This document shows, piece after piece, positions 8,992-17,816 of a stretch of 64,000 nucleotides of DNA. Under the pieces are notes generated by a model. The model searched no databases, had not been told where the DNA came from, and was given only the letters and a program-made list of their open reading frames with translations. The stretch is from Cytobacillus praedii (lineage in GTDB: Bacteria; Bacillota; Bacilli; Bacillales; Cytobacillaceae). The stretch lies in assembly GCF_001439605.1 (NCBI RefSeq), contig NZ_LMBX01000018.1:43911-107910 (forward strand), written 5' to 3'. The first letter of the stretch is position 1, and every line of letters begins with the position of its first letter. The position numbers and the translations under genes were made by a program.

Positions 8992-9456
8992 ATGAGCAGA
9001 AAAGCGGTCCGATATCTTCAAATGATCTTCATCATATTTTCGCTTGCCATTACTGGCTGTTCGGTTAACAGTCAGGACTCGATTGTTAATAGTCATGCTG
9101 AAGCTTTTTTGACTAAAAATAATGAACTGCAATTTCGATTTAAGATTAATGAAAAGATTTTAAATGGAAAAGAAGTTTACAAAGTAAAAGTTTCAATTCA
9201 TAATGACAGACTTGCTTCAGCATTAGGCATGAGTGAAATCGTGTATGGAGCTAGTGCAAACTTAAAGGGTGAGTACATAGAAGCCGATAATAAAAATAAT
9301 TATATTTTTATGAACCCTATTCCTTTAATAAAGGATTTGCATGTTTATGAAATTGAAGAGATGATAATCAGTAAGGATGCGGTATCAGTTGAAGTATATA
9401 ATGATGAAGAAGTTTTCGCAAAAGCGTTCTTAACCAATTTCTCTTCACAGTTGTAG
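8992..9456 (+). CDS. putative lipoprotein
   Basis: 154 residues with a lipoprotein signal: basic N-terminus, a hydrophobic run MIFIIFSLA, then the lipobox I-T-G-C with cysteine at residue 23. The mature part (about 130 residues) has alternating polar and hydrophobic stretches, suggesting a small beta domain; no family is recognised. AAAGGAGGG lies 8 nt before the ATG. Monocistronic between two terminators, directly after ptsHI. Predicted on the outer face of the membrane; function unknown. Confidence 0.65.
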   Translation: MSRKAVRYLQMIFIIFSLAITGCSVNSQDSIVNSHAEAFLTKNNELQFRFKINEKILNGKEVYKVKVSIHNDRLASALGMSEIVYGASANLKGEYIEADNKNNYIFMNPIPLIKDLHVYEIEEMIISKDAVSVEVYNDEEVFAKAFLTNFSSQL

Positions 9457-9508
9457 TGTTTAATTCAATTTTTAAGGAAATACTAAAGAAGCGCATGAAA
9501 TATGGAGA

Positions 9509-9540
9509 AGGACTAGGCATCTTGCCTAGTCCTCTTTTTT
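9509..9540 (+). terminator. intrinsic terminator
   Basis: 10-bp perfect stem AGGACTAGGC/GCCTAGTCCT, 5-nt loop, then CTTTTTT. Confidence 0.88.
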
Positions 9541-9652
9541 GTAGGAGCGATCAAACGGTTTGATTTATAAAAATGTAAAACAGTGCTAATATTGAAGTGA
9601 AAGTTCAGATATTTACAGCGGAAGTCGATTGGACGAAAAAGGGGGATCAATC

Positions 9653-10531
9653 ATGTTACATAATAAAGATACAATTATTGGTTTTATTGGCACAGGGGTA
9701 ATGGGAAAGAGTATGGCTGGGCACCTGCTTAATGCGGGATATCCGTTAGTTGTATATTCACGCACGAAAGAAAAAGCAGAGGATTTGATTGGTAAAGGGG
9801 CGAAGTGGGCAGCATCGCCAAAAGAAGTGGCTGAAATAGCCAATATTATTATTACAATTGTTGGGTATCCTGCTGATGTAGAAGAAGTTTATTTAGGGGA
9901 AAATGGCATTATCCCTAATGGCAAGGAAAATACTTATATTATTGATATGACGACATCCACACCAACATTAGCGACTAAAATATATACGGAAGCGAAAAAG
10001 AAAGGGATATTCTCATTAGATGCTCCTGTTTCAGGCGGGGATATAGGTGCGAAAGAAGGAAAACTATCAATTATGGTTGGGGGAGAAGAAGAGGCATTTC
10101 TGGCAATGGAACCAATATTCAAACACTTAGGAACAAATATCGTTTATCAAGGCAAAGCAGGATCGGGTCAACATACAAAAATGTGTAATCAAATTGCGAT
10201 CGCTTCCAACATGCTTGGTGTTTGTGAGGCAATTGTATATGCGGAAAAAGCAGGGCTGAATCCTGAAACTGTTCTTAAAAGTATTTCAACTGGTGCGGCT
10301 GGGAGCTGGTCCTTGTCGAATTTAGCACCGAGAATGATAGATGGGAATTTTGCCCCAGGCTTTTATATTAAACATTTTATTAAAGATATGAATATTGCTT
10401 TACAAGAAGCTGATGCAATGGGCATGGAAACACCTGGACTTGCTCTAGCGAAAAAAATGTACTCAGAGCTTGCTGAAATAGGAGAGGAAAATAGCGGAAC
10501 ACAGGCATTGTATAAATATTGGGATCGATAA
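9653..10531 (+). CDS. ykwC: YkwC, 3-hydroxyisobutyrate dehydrogenase family oxidoreductase
   Basis: 292 residues. The N-terminal Rossmann domain starts at once with IGFIGTGVMGKSMAG (G-x-G-x2-G, NAD(P) binding). The beta-hydroxyacid dehydrogenase substrate loop DAPVSGGDIGA is at about residues 115-125, and the catalytic lysine lies in GSGQHTKMCNQ. The C-terminal all-helical domain is complete. Family members oxidise small beta-hydroxyacids; the physiological substrate of YkwC is not settled. The ATG follows AAAGGGGGATC; the upstream TTG is less likely. Its position after ptsHI matches B. subtilis, although splAB and mcpC are missing. Confidence 0.9.
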   Translation: MLHNKDTIIGFIGTGVMGKSMAGHLLNAGYPLVVYSRTKEKAEDLIGKGAKWAASPKEVAEIANIIITIVGYPADVEEVYLGENGIIPNGKENTYIIDMTTSTPTLATKIYTEAKKKGIFSLDAPVSGGDIGAKEGKLSIMVGGEEEAFLAMEPIFKHLGTNIVYQGKAGSGQHTKMCNQIAIASNMLGVCEAIVYAEKAGLNPETVLKSISTGAAGSWSLSNLAPRMIDGNFAPGFYIKHFIKDMNIALQEADAMGMETPGLALAKKMYSELAEIGEENSGTQALYKYWDR

Positions 10532-10592
10532 TGAATAATCATCTCCCTATTCAACAATAATATATATGATTATTGGAAAAGGGGGATATATG

Positions 10593-10772
10593 ATGGCAAA
10601 AAAGTCAAAAAAGGATGATCCGAAGCAAAAAAATAAAAAAGGCTTTGACTCAGCTGTACTTGATGCAGAATTCTCACATGAATTCGGAAGTGCAGCAGCA
10701 AATAAACTTCATAAAGAGAAAGCGAAGAAAGAAAAAGCCTCAAAAAATAATGGCAAATATGAGGGACAATAA
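10593..10772 (+). CDS. small lysine-rich hypothetical protein (59 aa)
   Basis: 59 residues, very rich in lysine (MAKKSKKDDPKQKNKKG...), with a central segment F-D-S-A-V-L-D-A-E-F and a basic C-terminal helix. Two consecutive ATGs follow GGGGG; the second (7 nt spacing) is preferred. A perfect 13-bp terminator begins on the stop codon. No signal peptide. The composition resembles small soluble proteins of spore formers, but no family is recognised. Confidence 0.6.
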   Translation: MAKKSKKDDPKQKNKKGFDSAVLDAEFSHEFGSAAANKLHKEKAKKEKASKNNGKYEGQ

Positions 10773-10801
10773 AAGTGGTGAGCGAATAGCTCACCACTTT
10801 T
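10771..10801 (+). terminator. intrinsic terminator
   Basis: 13-bp perfect stem AAAAGTGGTGAGC/GCTCACCACTTTT with a 5-nt loop, overlapping the stop codon. Confidence 0.88.
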
Positions 10802-10851
10802 ATTATTTGTTTTTTCATTGTGGATATAGGAAAAAGTATATATAGTAAAAC

Positions 10852-10878
10852 TTAACACTTCCAATAAAATGGTATAAT
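10852..10878 (+). promoter_or_regulatory. candidate extended -10 promoter for the RDD gene
   Basis: TGGTATAAT at 10870-10878 is a perfect extended -10 (TGnTATAAT). A weak -35 (TTAACA, 10852-10857) is only 15 nt away, so the extended element probably dominates. The leader to the GTG at 11001 would be about 115 nt. Confidence 0.55.
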
Positions 10879-11000
10879 AGTAGTGTTAATAAATTGGAAA
10901 TGTTGAGTATAATAAAGGGAGCTATAAAGATAGTTAAAATGGTTCAGTCCTTTTCCATTCTTTATCAGCTAATTATATATTTGTTTTTGGAGGGTATGCA

Positions 11001-11528
11001 GTGGAAACAATCTTAGAAAAACAGCCATATGAAGAAAGAAAGGAGTACGGTGGGTTCTGGATCCGGTTTGCAGCTTATTTAATTGATTCAATTATCGTTG
11101 GGATTCCTCTTGGTATTATTTCAGTCATTATTTATACGCTTTTTATTCTACCAACTGGTGCATTTGAATTGTATGCAGATCCCGCATATATCAATCAAGA
11201 TCTATCGGATGAACAGGCTTTATTATTTTTAGGATCATATCTTGGCGCAACTGTCGTTATAATCTTGCTTTGTTGGATTGTAGCTATTGCGTATTTTGCT
11301 GGTTTACATGCATCTAAATGGCAGGCGACTATCGGGAAAAAGCTTCTAGGTTTAAAAGTAACAGACCTGCATGGAAATCGAATCTCTTTTTGGAGATCCT
11401 TAGGCCGATATTTATCCCTTTCTTTTTTATCGGGGATTTTTTGTATCGGATTTATTATTGCTGCTTTTACAGAAAAGAAACAGTCTCTTCACGATTTAAT
11501 TGCAAGTACAATCGTATTAAAAAGATAA
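11001..11528 (+). CDS. RDD family membrane protein
   Basis: 175 residues. Begins with a short cytosolic stretch, then G-G-F-W-I-R-F-A-A-Y-L-I-D-S, the start of an RDD domain (R and D in the first membrane helix). A second helix lies at about 70-95, and T-I-G-K-K-L-L-G-L-K-V marks the characteristic second block. Some RDD proteins act as Na+/H+ or compatible-solute transporters; most are uncharacterised. The start is GTG, 7-8 nt after GGAGG; a nearby ATG is out of frame. Monocistronic. Confidence 0.8.
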   Translation: METILEKQPYEERKEYGGFWIRFAAYLIDSIIVGIPLGIISVIIYTLFILPTGAFELYADPAYINQDLSDEQALLFLGSYLGATVVIILLCWIVAIAYFAGLHASKWQATIGKKLLGLKVTDLHGNRISFWRSLGRYLSLSFLSGIFCIGFIIAAFTEKKQSLHDLIASTIVLKR

Positions 11529-11715
11529 TTGGTTTGCTAAATTAATCCATTTGAACGTGCTGCGCTGATTATTATCGTGCAGCATTTTTATTTTTCTAGT
11601 AGGTTTAAGAGAAAACAAGCCTATATTCCTATAAAATTTTTTCATCAAAAATAATTATTCGTGATATAGTAATAGGTATAACTGACCATATATACACAGG
11701 AAGGGCGAAATAGTA

Positions 11716-12621
11716 GTGGATTCTAAAAAAGGAATTTTATTAGAAAGCGGTACAAATGAATTAGAGATAGTTGAGTTTGGTATCGGGAAAAATAAGTTTG
11801 GTATTAATGTAATAAAGGTAAAAGAAATCATCAATCCTGTTTCTATTATTCAAGTGCCTCATGCACACAAAAATGTTGAGGGAATTATTGAACTGCGTGG
11901 GGAAGTACTTCCTGTAGTCGATGTAGCTAATGCGTTAGGGTTCCCTCCATCAGAAAGTCCTGAGCAAGATAAGTTTATTGTAGCGGAGTTTAACAAGCAA
12001 AAAATTGTTTTTCATGTGCACAGTGTTACCCAAATCCATCGTATTTCATGGGGACAAATTGAAAAACCGTCTGAAATGTATCAAGGTCCTGATAGCCAAA
12101 TAATAGGTGTCATTAAGCTAAACGGTGAAATGATCCTTCTCCTTGACTTTGAAAAAATTGTTGTGGAAATTAATCCGGAAACAGGCATTAATGTTCAGCA
12201 AGTTAAAAAGTTAGGAAAACGTGAAAGATCAAATAAGCGGCTTGTGGTCGCAGAAGATTCTCCTTTGCTGCGAAAATTATTGCACGATACATTGATGGAA
12301 GCTGGTTTTCAATATATTGAGTTTTTCGAGAATGGGCAGGATGCACTTCATTATTTAGAAAGTCTTGTACAATCTGGAAAGAATATTACTGATGAAGTAC
12401 AATTGCTTATTACAGATATTGAAATGCCGCAAATGGATGGTCACCATTTAACAAAACGAATCAAGGATAATTCTTCATTATCTAAGATTCCGGTCATTAT
12501 ATTTTCATCCTTAATTACAGATGATCTTCGTCATAAAGGCCAAATGGTTGGAGCTGATGCGCAAGTCAGCAAGCCTGAAATTGCTGAGCTTGTATTACTA
12601 ATTGATCAAATCGCCCTTTAA
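11716..12621 (+). CDS. cheV: chemotaxis coupling protein CheV
   Basis: 301 residues, family length. An N-terminal CheW-like domain (about 15-160; GIGKNKFGINVIKVKEI, then V-E-G-I-I-E-L-R-G, V-L-P-V-V-D) is fused to a C-terminal receiver domain (about 175-300) with the acidic pair in V-A-E-D-S, the phospho-acceptor aspartate in LLITDIEMPQMDG and the conserved lysine in VSKPE. CheV couples chemoreceptors to CheA and mediates adaptation in Bacillus. GTG start. Monocistronic, with the same position before ykyB as in B. subtilis. Confidence 0.95.
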   Translation: MDSKKGILLESGTNELEIVEFGIGKNKFGINVIKVKEIINPVSIIQVPHAHKNVEGIIELRGEVLPVVDVANALGFPPSESPEQDKFIVAEFNKQKIVFHVHSVTQIHRISWGQIEKPSEMYQGPDSQIIGVIKLNGEMILLLDFEKIVVEINPETGINVQQVKKLGKRERSNKRLVVAEDSPLLRKLLHDTLMEAGFQYIEFFENGQDALHYLESLVQSGKNITDEVQLLITDIEMPQMDGHHLTKRIKDNSSLSKIPVIIFSSLITDDLRHKGQMVGADAQVSKPEIAELVLLIDQIAL

Positions 12622-12631
12622 AATACAAATG

Positions 12632-12673
12632 AAAAATGCTAGGAAAAGTGTTATCGCTTATCCTAGCATTTTT
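12632..12673. terminator. bidirectional terminator, cheV / ykyB
   Basis: AAAAATGCTAGGA pairs with TCCTAGCATTTTT, and the inner bases (AAGTG with CGCTT) extend the stem. Lies between convergent cheV and ykyB. Confidence 0.88.
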
Positions 12674-12681
12674 TACTTTAT

Positions 12682-13149
12682 TTAGAAATAGCTTTCTCCA
12701 AGTTTTTTGAAAACAGGTTTCTCATATGGCTTTTTATTGCTATTATGGAAATCATTATTTTCTTTAAGGCCGGTGTAGGTCATCAATAATTTTTTTCCTT
12801 GGGTTAAGGATATAGAGGACCTTGGATTTCTTACATATTCATTTAACTTTCCTAAATGCGGCAGTTTTTCAAAGTCTATTTTTGTAGGGGGTAAATGAAA
12901 GGAATAATTCCCACATTCAACAAGGACATCTGATTGCTGCTGGCTATATTTTGGGTTACTAGAAAAATGGAGACCAATCTTTTGGGCTTTACCTTCTCTA
13001 ATTAGCTTCAATAATGCCTCTTGTTTTAGTTTGTACAAAAATTTTGGATTTGGTGCCGTTTTTGCATGGCGGTTAACGGTGAAGATTGCTTGAGAGAGGT
13101 TTTCTACCGTTGGGCGCAGATGGGGGTGTTCATTGTTATCGGCTTTCAA
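12682..13149 (-). CDS. ykyB: YkyB family protein
   Basis: 155 residues with the recognisable N-terminal block T-V-E-N-L-S-Q-A-I-F-T-V-N-R-H-A-K-T-A, then L-Y-K-L-K-Q and G-K-A-Q-K-I-G-L-H-F-S, as in B. subtilis YkyB. Soluble, no signal peptide, function unknown. The start is TTG at 13149 with AAAGGAG 9 nt upstream. It converges on cheV, the conserved arrangement. A 10-bp hairpin (13177-13200) lies in its promoter region. Confidence 0.85.
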   Translation of the reverse strand: MKADNNEHPHLRPTVENLSQAIFTVNRHAKTAPNPKFLYKLKQEALLKLIREGKAQKIGLHFSSNPKYSQQQSDVLVECGNYSFHLPPTKIDFEKLPHLGKLNEYVRNPRSSISLTQGKKLLMTYTGLKENNDFHNSNKKPYEKPVFKKLGESYF

Positions 13150-13176
13150 TATGAATAGCTCCTTTCCGGAAATTAC

Positions 13177-13200
13177 AGGGGTATAACTTATTATACCCCT
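13177..13200. repeat. perfect inverted repeat between the MFS gene and ykyB
   Basis: AGGGGTATAA/TTATACCCCT, 10 bp with a CTTA loop. No T tract on either side, so it is a weak terminator at best. It lies 27 nt upstream of the ykyB start and 33 nt past the MFS stop, so it may be an operator or a 3' stabilising hairpin. Confidence 0.5.
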
Positions 13201-13233
13201 ATTTACCTAGTAATGAAAATAGTAAAAGTAAGT

Positions 13234-14511
13234 TTAACCAGATATTTTCTTTACAGATGCAGAAGGTTTTTCAATGGATGGGTTCCTTATTTTCCTAAAT
13301 AAAAATAGGAAAACCAAACTTCCTAATAAACATGTTGCCGTACCTGCTCCAATCATGACAGCTGCAACACTTAGCAATTTTGCAAGCAATGCACCTACTG
13401 CAGGTGCAATTAGCATGGAAGTAGTCTGGATGGACATGGCTGCAGCAGAGACTCTTCCCATCATTTGTTTTGGTGTTTCGGATTGTAATACATAGCCATA
13501 AGGAACGGCTTCTCCTGAAGCAAGCAATCCTAGCAGAAATGCGCCAAACACCCACAAGAACAATGGCAAATCTAATACTCCCATGCTTCCAAAGCCAATT
13601 GCAATAATTAAGGTTCCACTAAAGACAGAGGTGCCAGACATTAGATGGATAGGCTTTTCCTTCCAATTAGTCCAGTACCCTAATAGTAAGGAGCCTGCGA
13701 CGCTTCCAAGCCCTACACCGCTGATAAGCAATCCGAAGGTTCCTTCCGAAAAGCCTAAGTCTTGTGCAATAAATACAAATAGACCATCATAAAGAAAGAT
13801 GATGAAGAAGGCTACAGAAGAGAGAATGATAGAGACTTTTAATAACCGTGTTTGTGCAATATGTCTTATTCCTTCAGTCAAATCCGTCCAGTAGCTTCCC
13901 TTCTTTGTGTCTGCATCTAGTAATTGATCGGTTGTTTCATTCAGTTTCGGCATAGTTAATAAGAAGAGAATGGCAATGAAAAAGCCGATAGCTTCAAATA
14001 TGAAAGGGCTTTTCACTCCGAATAATGCAATAATCCCTCCGCCAAGTGCTGGGCCGATAATTTTCATTGTATTAACAGATAATTGACTTAGAGTAACCGC
14101 TTCAGGAAGCTCGTCATCTGGCACAGTCATTCGAATGCTGCTTTGCCTAGCAGGATCGTAAAGTGCAGCAACGGTTCCTTTTAAGAATACAAATGCCAAG
14201 AGAATATAAAGATTAGGTGAGAAAAAGAGACCGCCTACAAATAGAATTCTCAATAGCAAGCAGATAATCATAATCGGCTTTTTTGGCAACCGATCAACAA
14301 AGACACTGGCAAAAGGACCAACGATCACCCATGGGAGACCAATAACTATAATTACTGAAGCAATCGCTGATGCATCAAGTCCCCAGTTGTAGGCAACGAT
14401 TACCTGGATGGCAACGAAATCAAGCCAGTTTCCTAGATCTGAAAATACTTGTGCACCGAATAGTGAACGAAATGCACGAATTTTAAGTGGTTTAAACATT
14501 CCGGCTTTCAT
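13234..14511 (-). CDS. MFS transporter (YkuC-like, Enterobactin/macrolide exporter type)
   Basis: 425 residues with 12 predicted membrane helices. The short loop after helix 2 contains VDRLPKKPIMI, the MFS motif A position, and the helix 5 region reads D-P-A-R-Q-S-S-I-R, typical of the MFS_3 (EntS/MefA-like) exporters. Probably an efflux pump; substrate unknown. A PadR-type regulator ends 3 nt before its start, so the two form one operon read leftward. Placement after ykyB corresponds to ykuC of B. subtilis. Confidence 0.8.
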   Translation of the reverse strand: MKAGMFKPLKIRAFRSLFGAQVFSDLGNWLDFVAIQVIVAYNWGLDASAIASVIIVIGLPWVIVGPFASVFVDRLPKKPIMIICLLLRILFVGGLFFSPNLYILLAFVFLKGTVAALYDPARQSSIRMTVPDDELPEAVTLSQLSVNTMKIIGPALGGGIIALFGVKSPFIFEAIGFFIAILFLLTMPKLNETTDQLLDADTKKGSYWTDLTEGIRHIAQTRLLKVSIILSSVAFFIIFLYDGLFVFIAQDLGFSEGTFGLLISGVGLGSVAGSLLLGYWTNWKEKPIHLMSGTSVFSGTLIIAIGFGSMGVLDLPLFLWVFGAFLLGLLASGEAVPYGYVLQSETPKQMMGRVSAAAMSIQTTSMLIAPAVGALLAKLLSVAAVMIGAGTATCLLGSLVFLFLFRKIRNPSIEKPSASVKKISG

Positions 14512-14514
14512 ACA

Positions 14515-15123
14515 TCACTTCTCCTCATTTTCTTTTAGCGCCATTCGCCTTCTTTTTAAAATCTTGTCAGCATTTCCATTAAGATCCTGTCCCTCAGGCA
14601 AATCATTCGTCTTCAGTATGTGAGTAGCTTCCTCTATCCATTTGATTTCTGCCTCTAAGCGCATTTCTGCAAAACGAATAGCTAAAGCACTGAATTTACT
14701 TACAAAGGAATACCCATTACTTGGCCACTCTTTAACAAATCTTAGGATATCCTCCGTTTCTTCTCTTCTTTTTTGTAAATGTCCAATTAAGATGGAGGAA
14801 TCCATATCATCATGCCAAGTGGATAATTTCACGAACAGCTCATCTTTTACTACTGGATATGCAGGAGACATCCGCTGCCAATTTTCTAATTCCTCCCAGC
14901 CTTTGGGAGTCAGTTCGTATAATTTCTTTCTTCTTCCTTCCGCCTCTTGTTCAAGGGTATAGATAAATCCTTCTTCTTCTAGCTTTTTTAATTTTGGATA
15001 AATACTGCCGTAGCTCATGCCCCAATAAAGGCTAGCTGCTTTGTGTTCGAATTCTGCTTTAATATCATACCCTGTACTCGGCCAATAACTTAAAACTGCT
15101 AGCAGTGTGTGTTCAACAGACAA
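14515..15123 (-). CDS. PadR family transcriptional regulator
   Basis: 202 residues. An N-terminal winged helix (residues 1-75: LLAVLSYWPSTGYDIK, then W-G-M-S-Y-G-S-I-Y-P-K-L-K-K-L-E, and R-R-K-K-L-Y-E-L-T-P-K-G in the wing) is followed by a long helical dimerisation domain (Vir_act_alpha_C type). PadR proteins usually repress an adjacent transporter gene and release DNA on binding small hydrophobic ligands. The start is TTG at 15123, 10 nt after AAGGAGG. It precedes the MFS gene by 3 nt and probably autoregulates through repeats in its promoter. Confidence 0.88.
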   Translation of the reverse strand: MSVEHTLLAVLSYWPSTGYDIKAEFEHKAASLYWGMSYGSIYPKLKKLEEEGFIYTLEQEAEGRRKKLYELTPKGWEELENWQRMSPAYPVVKDELFVKLSTWHDDMDSSILIGHLQKRREETEDILRFVKEWPSNGYSFVSKFSALAIRFAEMRLEAEIKWIEEATHILKTNDLPEGQDLNGNADKILKRRRMALKENEEK

Positions 15124-15140
15124 GATAATTGTTCCTCCTT

Positions 15141-15183
15141 ATATATCGGATTGATATAACAATTTGATATATCGTAATGATAC
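15141..15183. promoter_or_regulatory. candidate PadR operator, paired repeats
   Basis: Two copies of ATATATCGnnnTGATAY (15141-15157 and 15167-15183), 26 bp apart, immediately upstream of the PadR ribosome binding site. The second contains the palindrome GATATATC. The spacing of about 2.5 helical turns puts them on roughly opposite faces. Confidence 0.5.
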
Positions 15184-15425
15184 ATTAAACAAAAGGGGAA
15201 ATCAACCAAAAATGGAGTGTTGTATAAGAAAACCATTGTATTTAAAAGTAGCAATTTTAGAAACAGTCGATGTGTTTTTTGTCGTTTTATATTATAATAA
15301 GGAAAATGTACAAGAATTTTGTAATAATAGTGAATTATTTGTCTGTGACAAATAATGTTATCAGCTAAGATTTACATAGATACATTCCAATAATTTTGGG
15401 AATGAAGTCAATAAGGATGATTTTG

Positions 15426-17534
15426 ATGGAGAATATGAAAGAATTATTATCGAGAGAGTTTAATAATGAAAAGATTAGTAATAAAATTGAAAGAATTATT
15501 TATGAAATTATTTTAAATCATATTAAAGATTTGATTTTTATTATGAAGGTAGATAAAGGGCCTTCATTTCGTTATTTGTTTGTTAATGAACCAGGGATTA
15601 GACATGCTGACTTATCAGGAGGTTTTATTGGCAAGAGACTTAATGAGGTGCTATCCGAAGAAGTTGCCTCTTCACTGCAATTAGAATATGAAAAAATACT
15701 TGATAGAAAAGAAACAATGATATTTTCTGATGAAGTTAAATTGCCTGATGGAAGTACAATGATTGGTGAATCTTTCCTGACTCCCATTCTTGATGAAAAT
15801 GATGAAGTTCTTTATGTAGTTTCGGTTACACGCGATATAACAACTGCTTTATTGGAGAAAAAGCGTCTAATAAAGAGTGAACAGAAATATCGTTCTATCG
15901 TTGACCACAATTTAGATGGAATTATTTCAGTTGATTTAAAAGGGGCAATACTTGAAGTAAATCCTGCAGGCAATCAGCTAACAGGCTATACGGCAAAGCA
16001 GTTAACTAAACGGTCTATTTTCAATTTAATAAGAGATCAGGATATTCCTGACTTTCGAAACTTATTTGATATAACGAAGAATGGGTATCCATCAGAGTCT
16101 TTAGACATTCATTTTGTTCATAGAAAAGGCCATTACTTATCCATTCATTTAAAGACAGTTCCGATTGTTATTAATACGGAAATAGAGGGAATTTACGTTA
16201 TTATCAAGGATATTTCAGAGCAAGCAGAAAATGCAGAAACAATTAGGTATATGGCATTTCATGATCAGCTAACTGGTCTTTTAAATAGAAGGGCCTTGCT
16301 AGGAGATTTAGATAAATATATTTCAGATGCCAAAAAAAGCGGAAAGGAATTTGCGCTTCTATCCATTGATCTGGACCGCTTTAAATATTTAAATGATAGT
16401 TTAGGCCATCTTGTTGGGGATGAAATCCTAAAAAAGGTAGCAGAAAGATTGTGTGAGTTTAGGCATAAGAATTATTCTGTTTATAGGCAAGGCGGGGATG
16501 AATTTATCATCCTACTCCCACTTGCAGATAGAGGAAAAGCGAGAAGATTTGCACAAAATATTTTAGCAAGATTTGCGAGCTCCTTTTACCTGCACTCGAA
16601 GGAATATTACATTACTCCAAGTATTGGGGTGAGTATGTATCCTAACGATGGGAAAAATGCTGAAGCGTTAATAAAAAATGCAGATGAAGCCTTATTTCGT
16701 GTAAAAGAAAAAGGAAAAGCTCATTTTCAATTTTATCGTTCAGAAATGAATTCGATCATTAATAATGTTGTTGAGTTGGAGACATTTTTACGTAAAGCAA
16801 TAGACAGAAATGAGCTAACATTATACTATCAGCCGCAAATTGACTTGAAAACATTGAAAATAACAAGCTACGAAGCTCTTTTACGGTGGAATAATCGTGA
16901 ACTCGGATTTATTTCTCCGGCAGAATTTATTCCTTTAGCTGAAGATACTGGGTTAATTATTCCTATTGGCACTTGGGTAATTGAAACGGTTTGTAAACAA
17001 ATTAAGGATTGGTCAGATCAAGGTAATAAAGAATTTAAAATAGCAATCAATATATCTCCAAAACAATTTCAACAGCATAGTTTAGTAGCAATTATTCAGA
17101 AAGCAATAGAAAAGCATCGGATCCATCCGAAATGTTTAGAAATTGAAATTACGGAAGGGGCTATGCAAGATACAAAGGATACTGCGCCAATACTAACTGG
17201 CTTAAAGGACTTAGGGGTATCGATCTCTGTTGATGACTTTGGAACAGGCTATTCTTCTTTAAGTTATTTGAAGCAATTTCCAATTGATGTGCTGAAAATT
17301 GATAAATCCTTTGTTAAAGATGTACATGTAAATGAAAAGGATGCAGCCATTACTACAACAATCATCCATTTGGGAAGAAGTTTAGGGATGGAGGTTATTG
17401 CCGAAGGTGTCGAGAATGAAGAGCAGGCGCAGTTTCTATTCCATGCGAACTGCCATAAAGCACAAGGGTTCTTATATTCAAAGCCGCTTCCTGCAGAAGA
17501 AATTGAAAAAAACTTTATGAATATAAATAAATAA
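15426..17534 (+). CDS. PAS-GGDEF-EAL cyclic di-GMP signalling protein
   Basis: 702 residues. Order: a variable N-terminal sensory region with a PAS-like fold and PAC end (about 20-145), a PAS domain (about 150-270, E-Q-K-Y-R-S-I-V-D-H-N-L-D-G-I), GGDEF (about 285-445), and EAL (about 455-700). The cyclase signature GGDEF is intact (YRQGGDEF). The EAL domain keeps Y-E-A-L-L-R-W, the N-I-S-P-K-Q-F metal site, E-I-T-E and DDFGTGYSSL, so both activities are possible. The RxxD inhibitory site five residues before GGDEF is missing. No membrane segment. ATG 15426 (AAGGA 8 nt upstream) is preferred to upstream starts. Monocistronic. Confidence 0.9.
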   Translation: MENMKELLSREFNNEKISNKIERIIYEIILNHIKDLIFIMKVDKGPSFRYLFVNEPGIRHADLSGGFIGKRLNEVLSEEVASSLQLEYEKILDRKETMIFSDEVKLPDGSTMIGESFLTPILDENDEVLYVVSVTRDITTALLEKKRLIKSEQKYRSIVDHNLDGIISVDLKGAILEVNPAGNQLTGYTAKQLTKRSIFNLIRDQDIPDFRNLFDITKNGYPSESLDIHFVHRKGHYLSIHLKTVPIVINTEIEGIYVIIKDISEQAENAETIRYMAFHDQLTGLLNRRALLGDLDKYISDAKKSGKEFALLSIDLDRFKYLNDSLGHLVGDEILKKVAERLCEFRHKNYSVYRQGGDEFIILLPLADRGKARRFAQNILARFASSFYLHSKEYYITPSIGVSMYPNDGKNAEALIKNADEALFRVKEKGKAHFQFYRSEMNSIINNVVELETFLRKAIDRNELTLYYQPQIDLKTLKITSYEALLRWNNRELGFISPAEFIPLAEDTGLIIPIGTWVIETVCKQIKDWSDQGNKEFKIAINISPKQFQQHSLVAIIQKAIEKHRIHPKCLEIEITEGAMQDTKDTAPILTGLKDLGVSISVDDFGTGYSSLSYLKQFPIDVLKIDKSFVKDVHVNEKDAAITTTIIHLGRSLGMEVIAEGVENEEQAQFLFHANCHKAQGFLYSKPLPAEEIEKNFMNINK

Positions 17535-17539
17535 TAACG

Positions 17540-17578
17540 AAAAAAGGAAAAGGAGCTTGGAGCTTCTTTTCCTTTTTT
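17540..17578 (+). terminator. intrinsic terminator
   Basis: A-rich left arm AAAAAAGGAAAAG..AGC pairs with GCTTCTTTTCCTTTTTT, with one mismatch; ends in a long T run. Confidence 0.8.
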
Positions 17579-17617
17579 TCGCAAACTTTATAACTTATCA
17601 CACGATTGAGTAGAAAT

Positions 17618-17760
17618 TGATTTTTGCTCCAGGCTGATCATTTTCTGTGGATGGTCCATGAGCCGCCATGTGGCATACGACTGCGGGTCTAACATGTCCC
17701 TTACAAATCTGAAAGGAGGCCCGGACTTTCCGTTTCAATCATTCAGCAGTGTTAGTAAAC
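17618..17760. repeat. decayed copy of a dispersed Bacillaceae intergenic repeat
   Basis: The stretch starts TTTTTGCTCCAGGC and contains further blocks (GGTCCATGAGCC, TGCGGGTCTAACATGTCCC, CAGCAGTGTTA) that resemble a GC-rich intergenic repeat I remember from many Bacillus genomes; this copy has lost most of its GC-rich stems. It fills the 280-nt gap between the GGDEF-EAL gene and ykuE. Identification is from memory only. Confidence 0.45.
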
Positions 17761-17816
17761 AGAAAACTAATTCAAAACCAAAACCTTCAAAATTTCTGAA
17801 AATAGCCTTGCCTTTG

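Noticed and set aside
15164..15355. 63-codon plus-strand frame upstream of the GGDEF-EAL gene
   Set aside because: Begins inside the PadR operator region, has no Shine-Dalgarno, and its sequence looks like translated AT-rich intergenic DNA.
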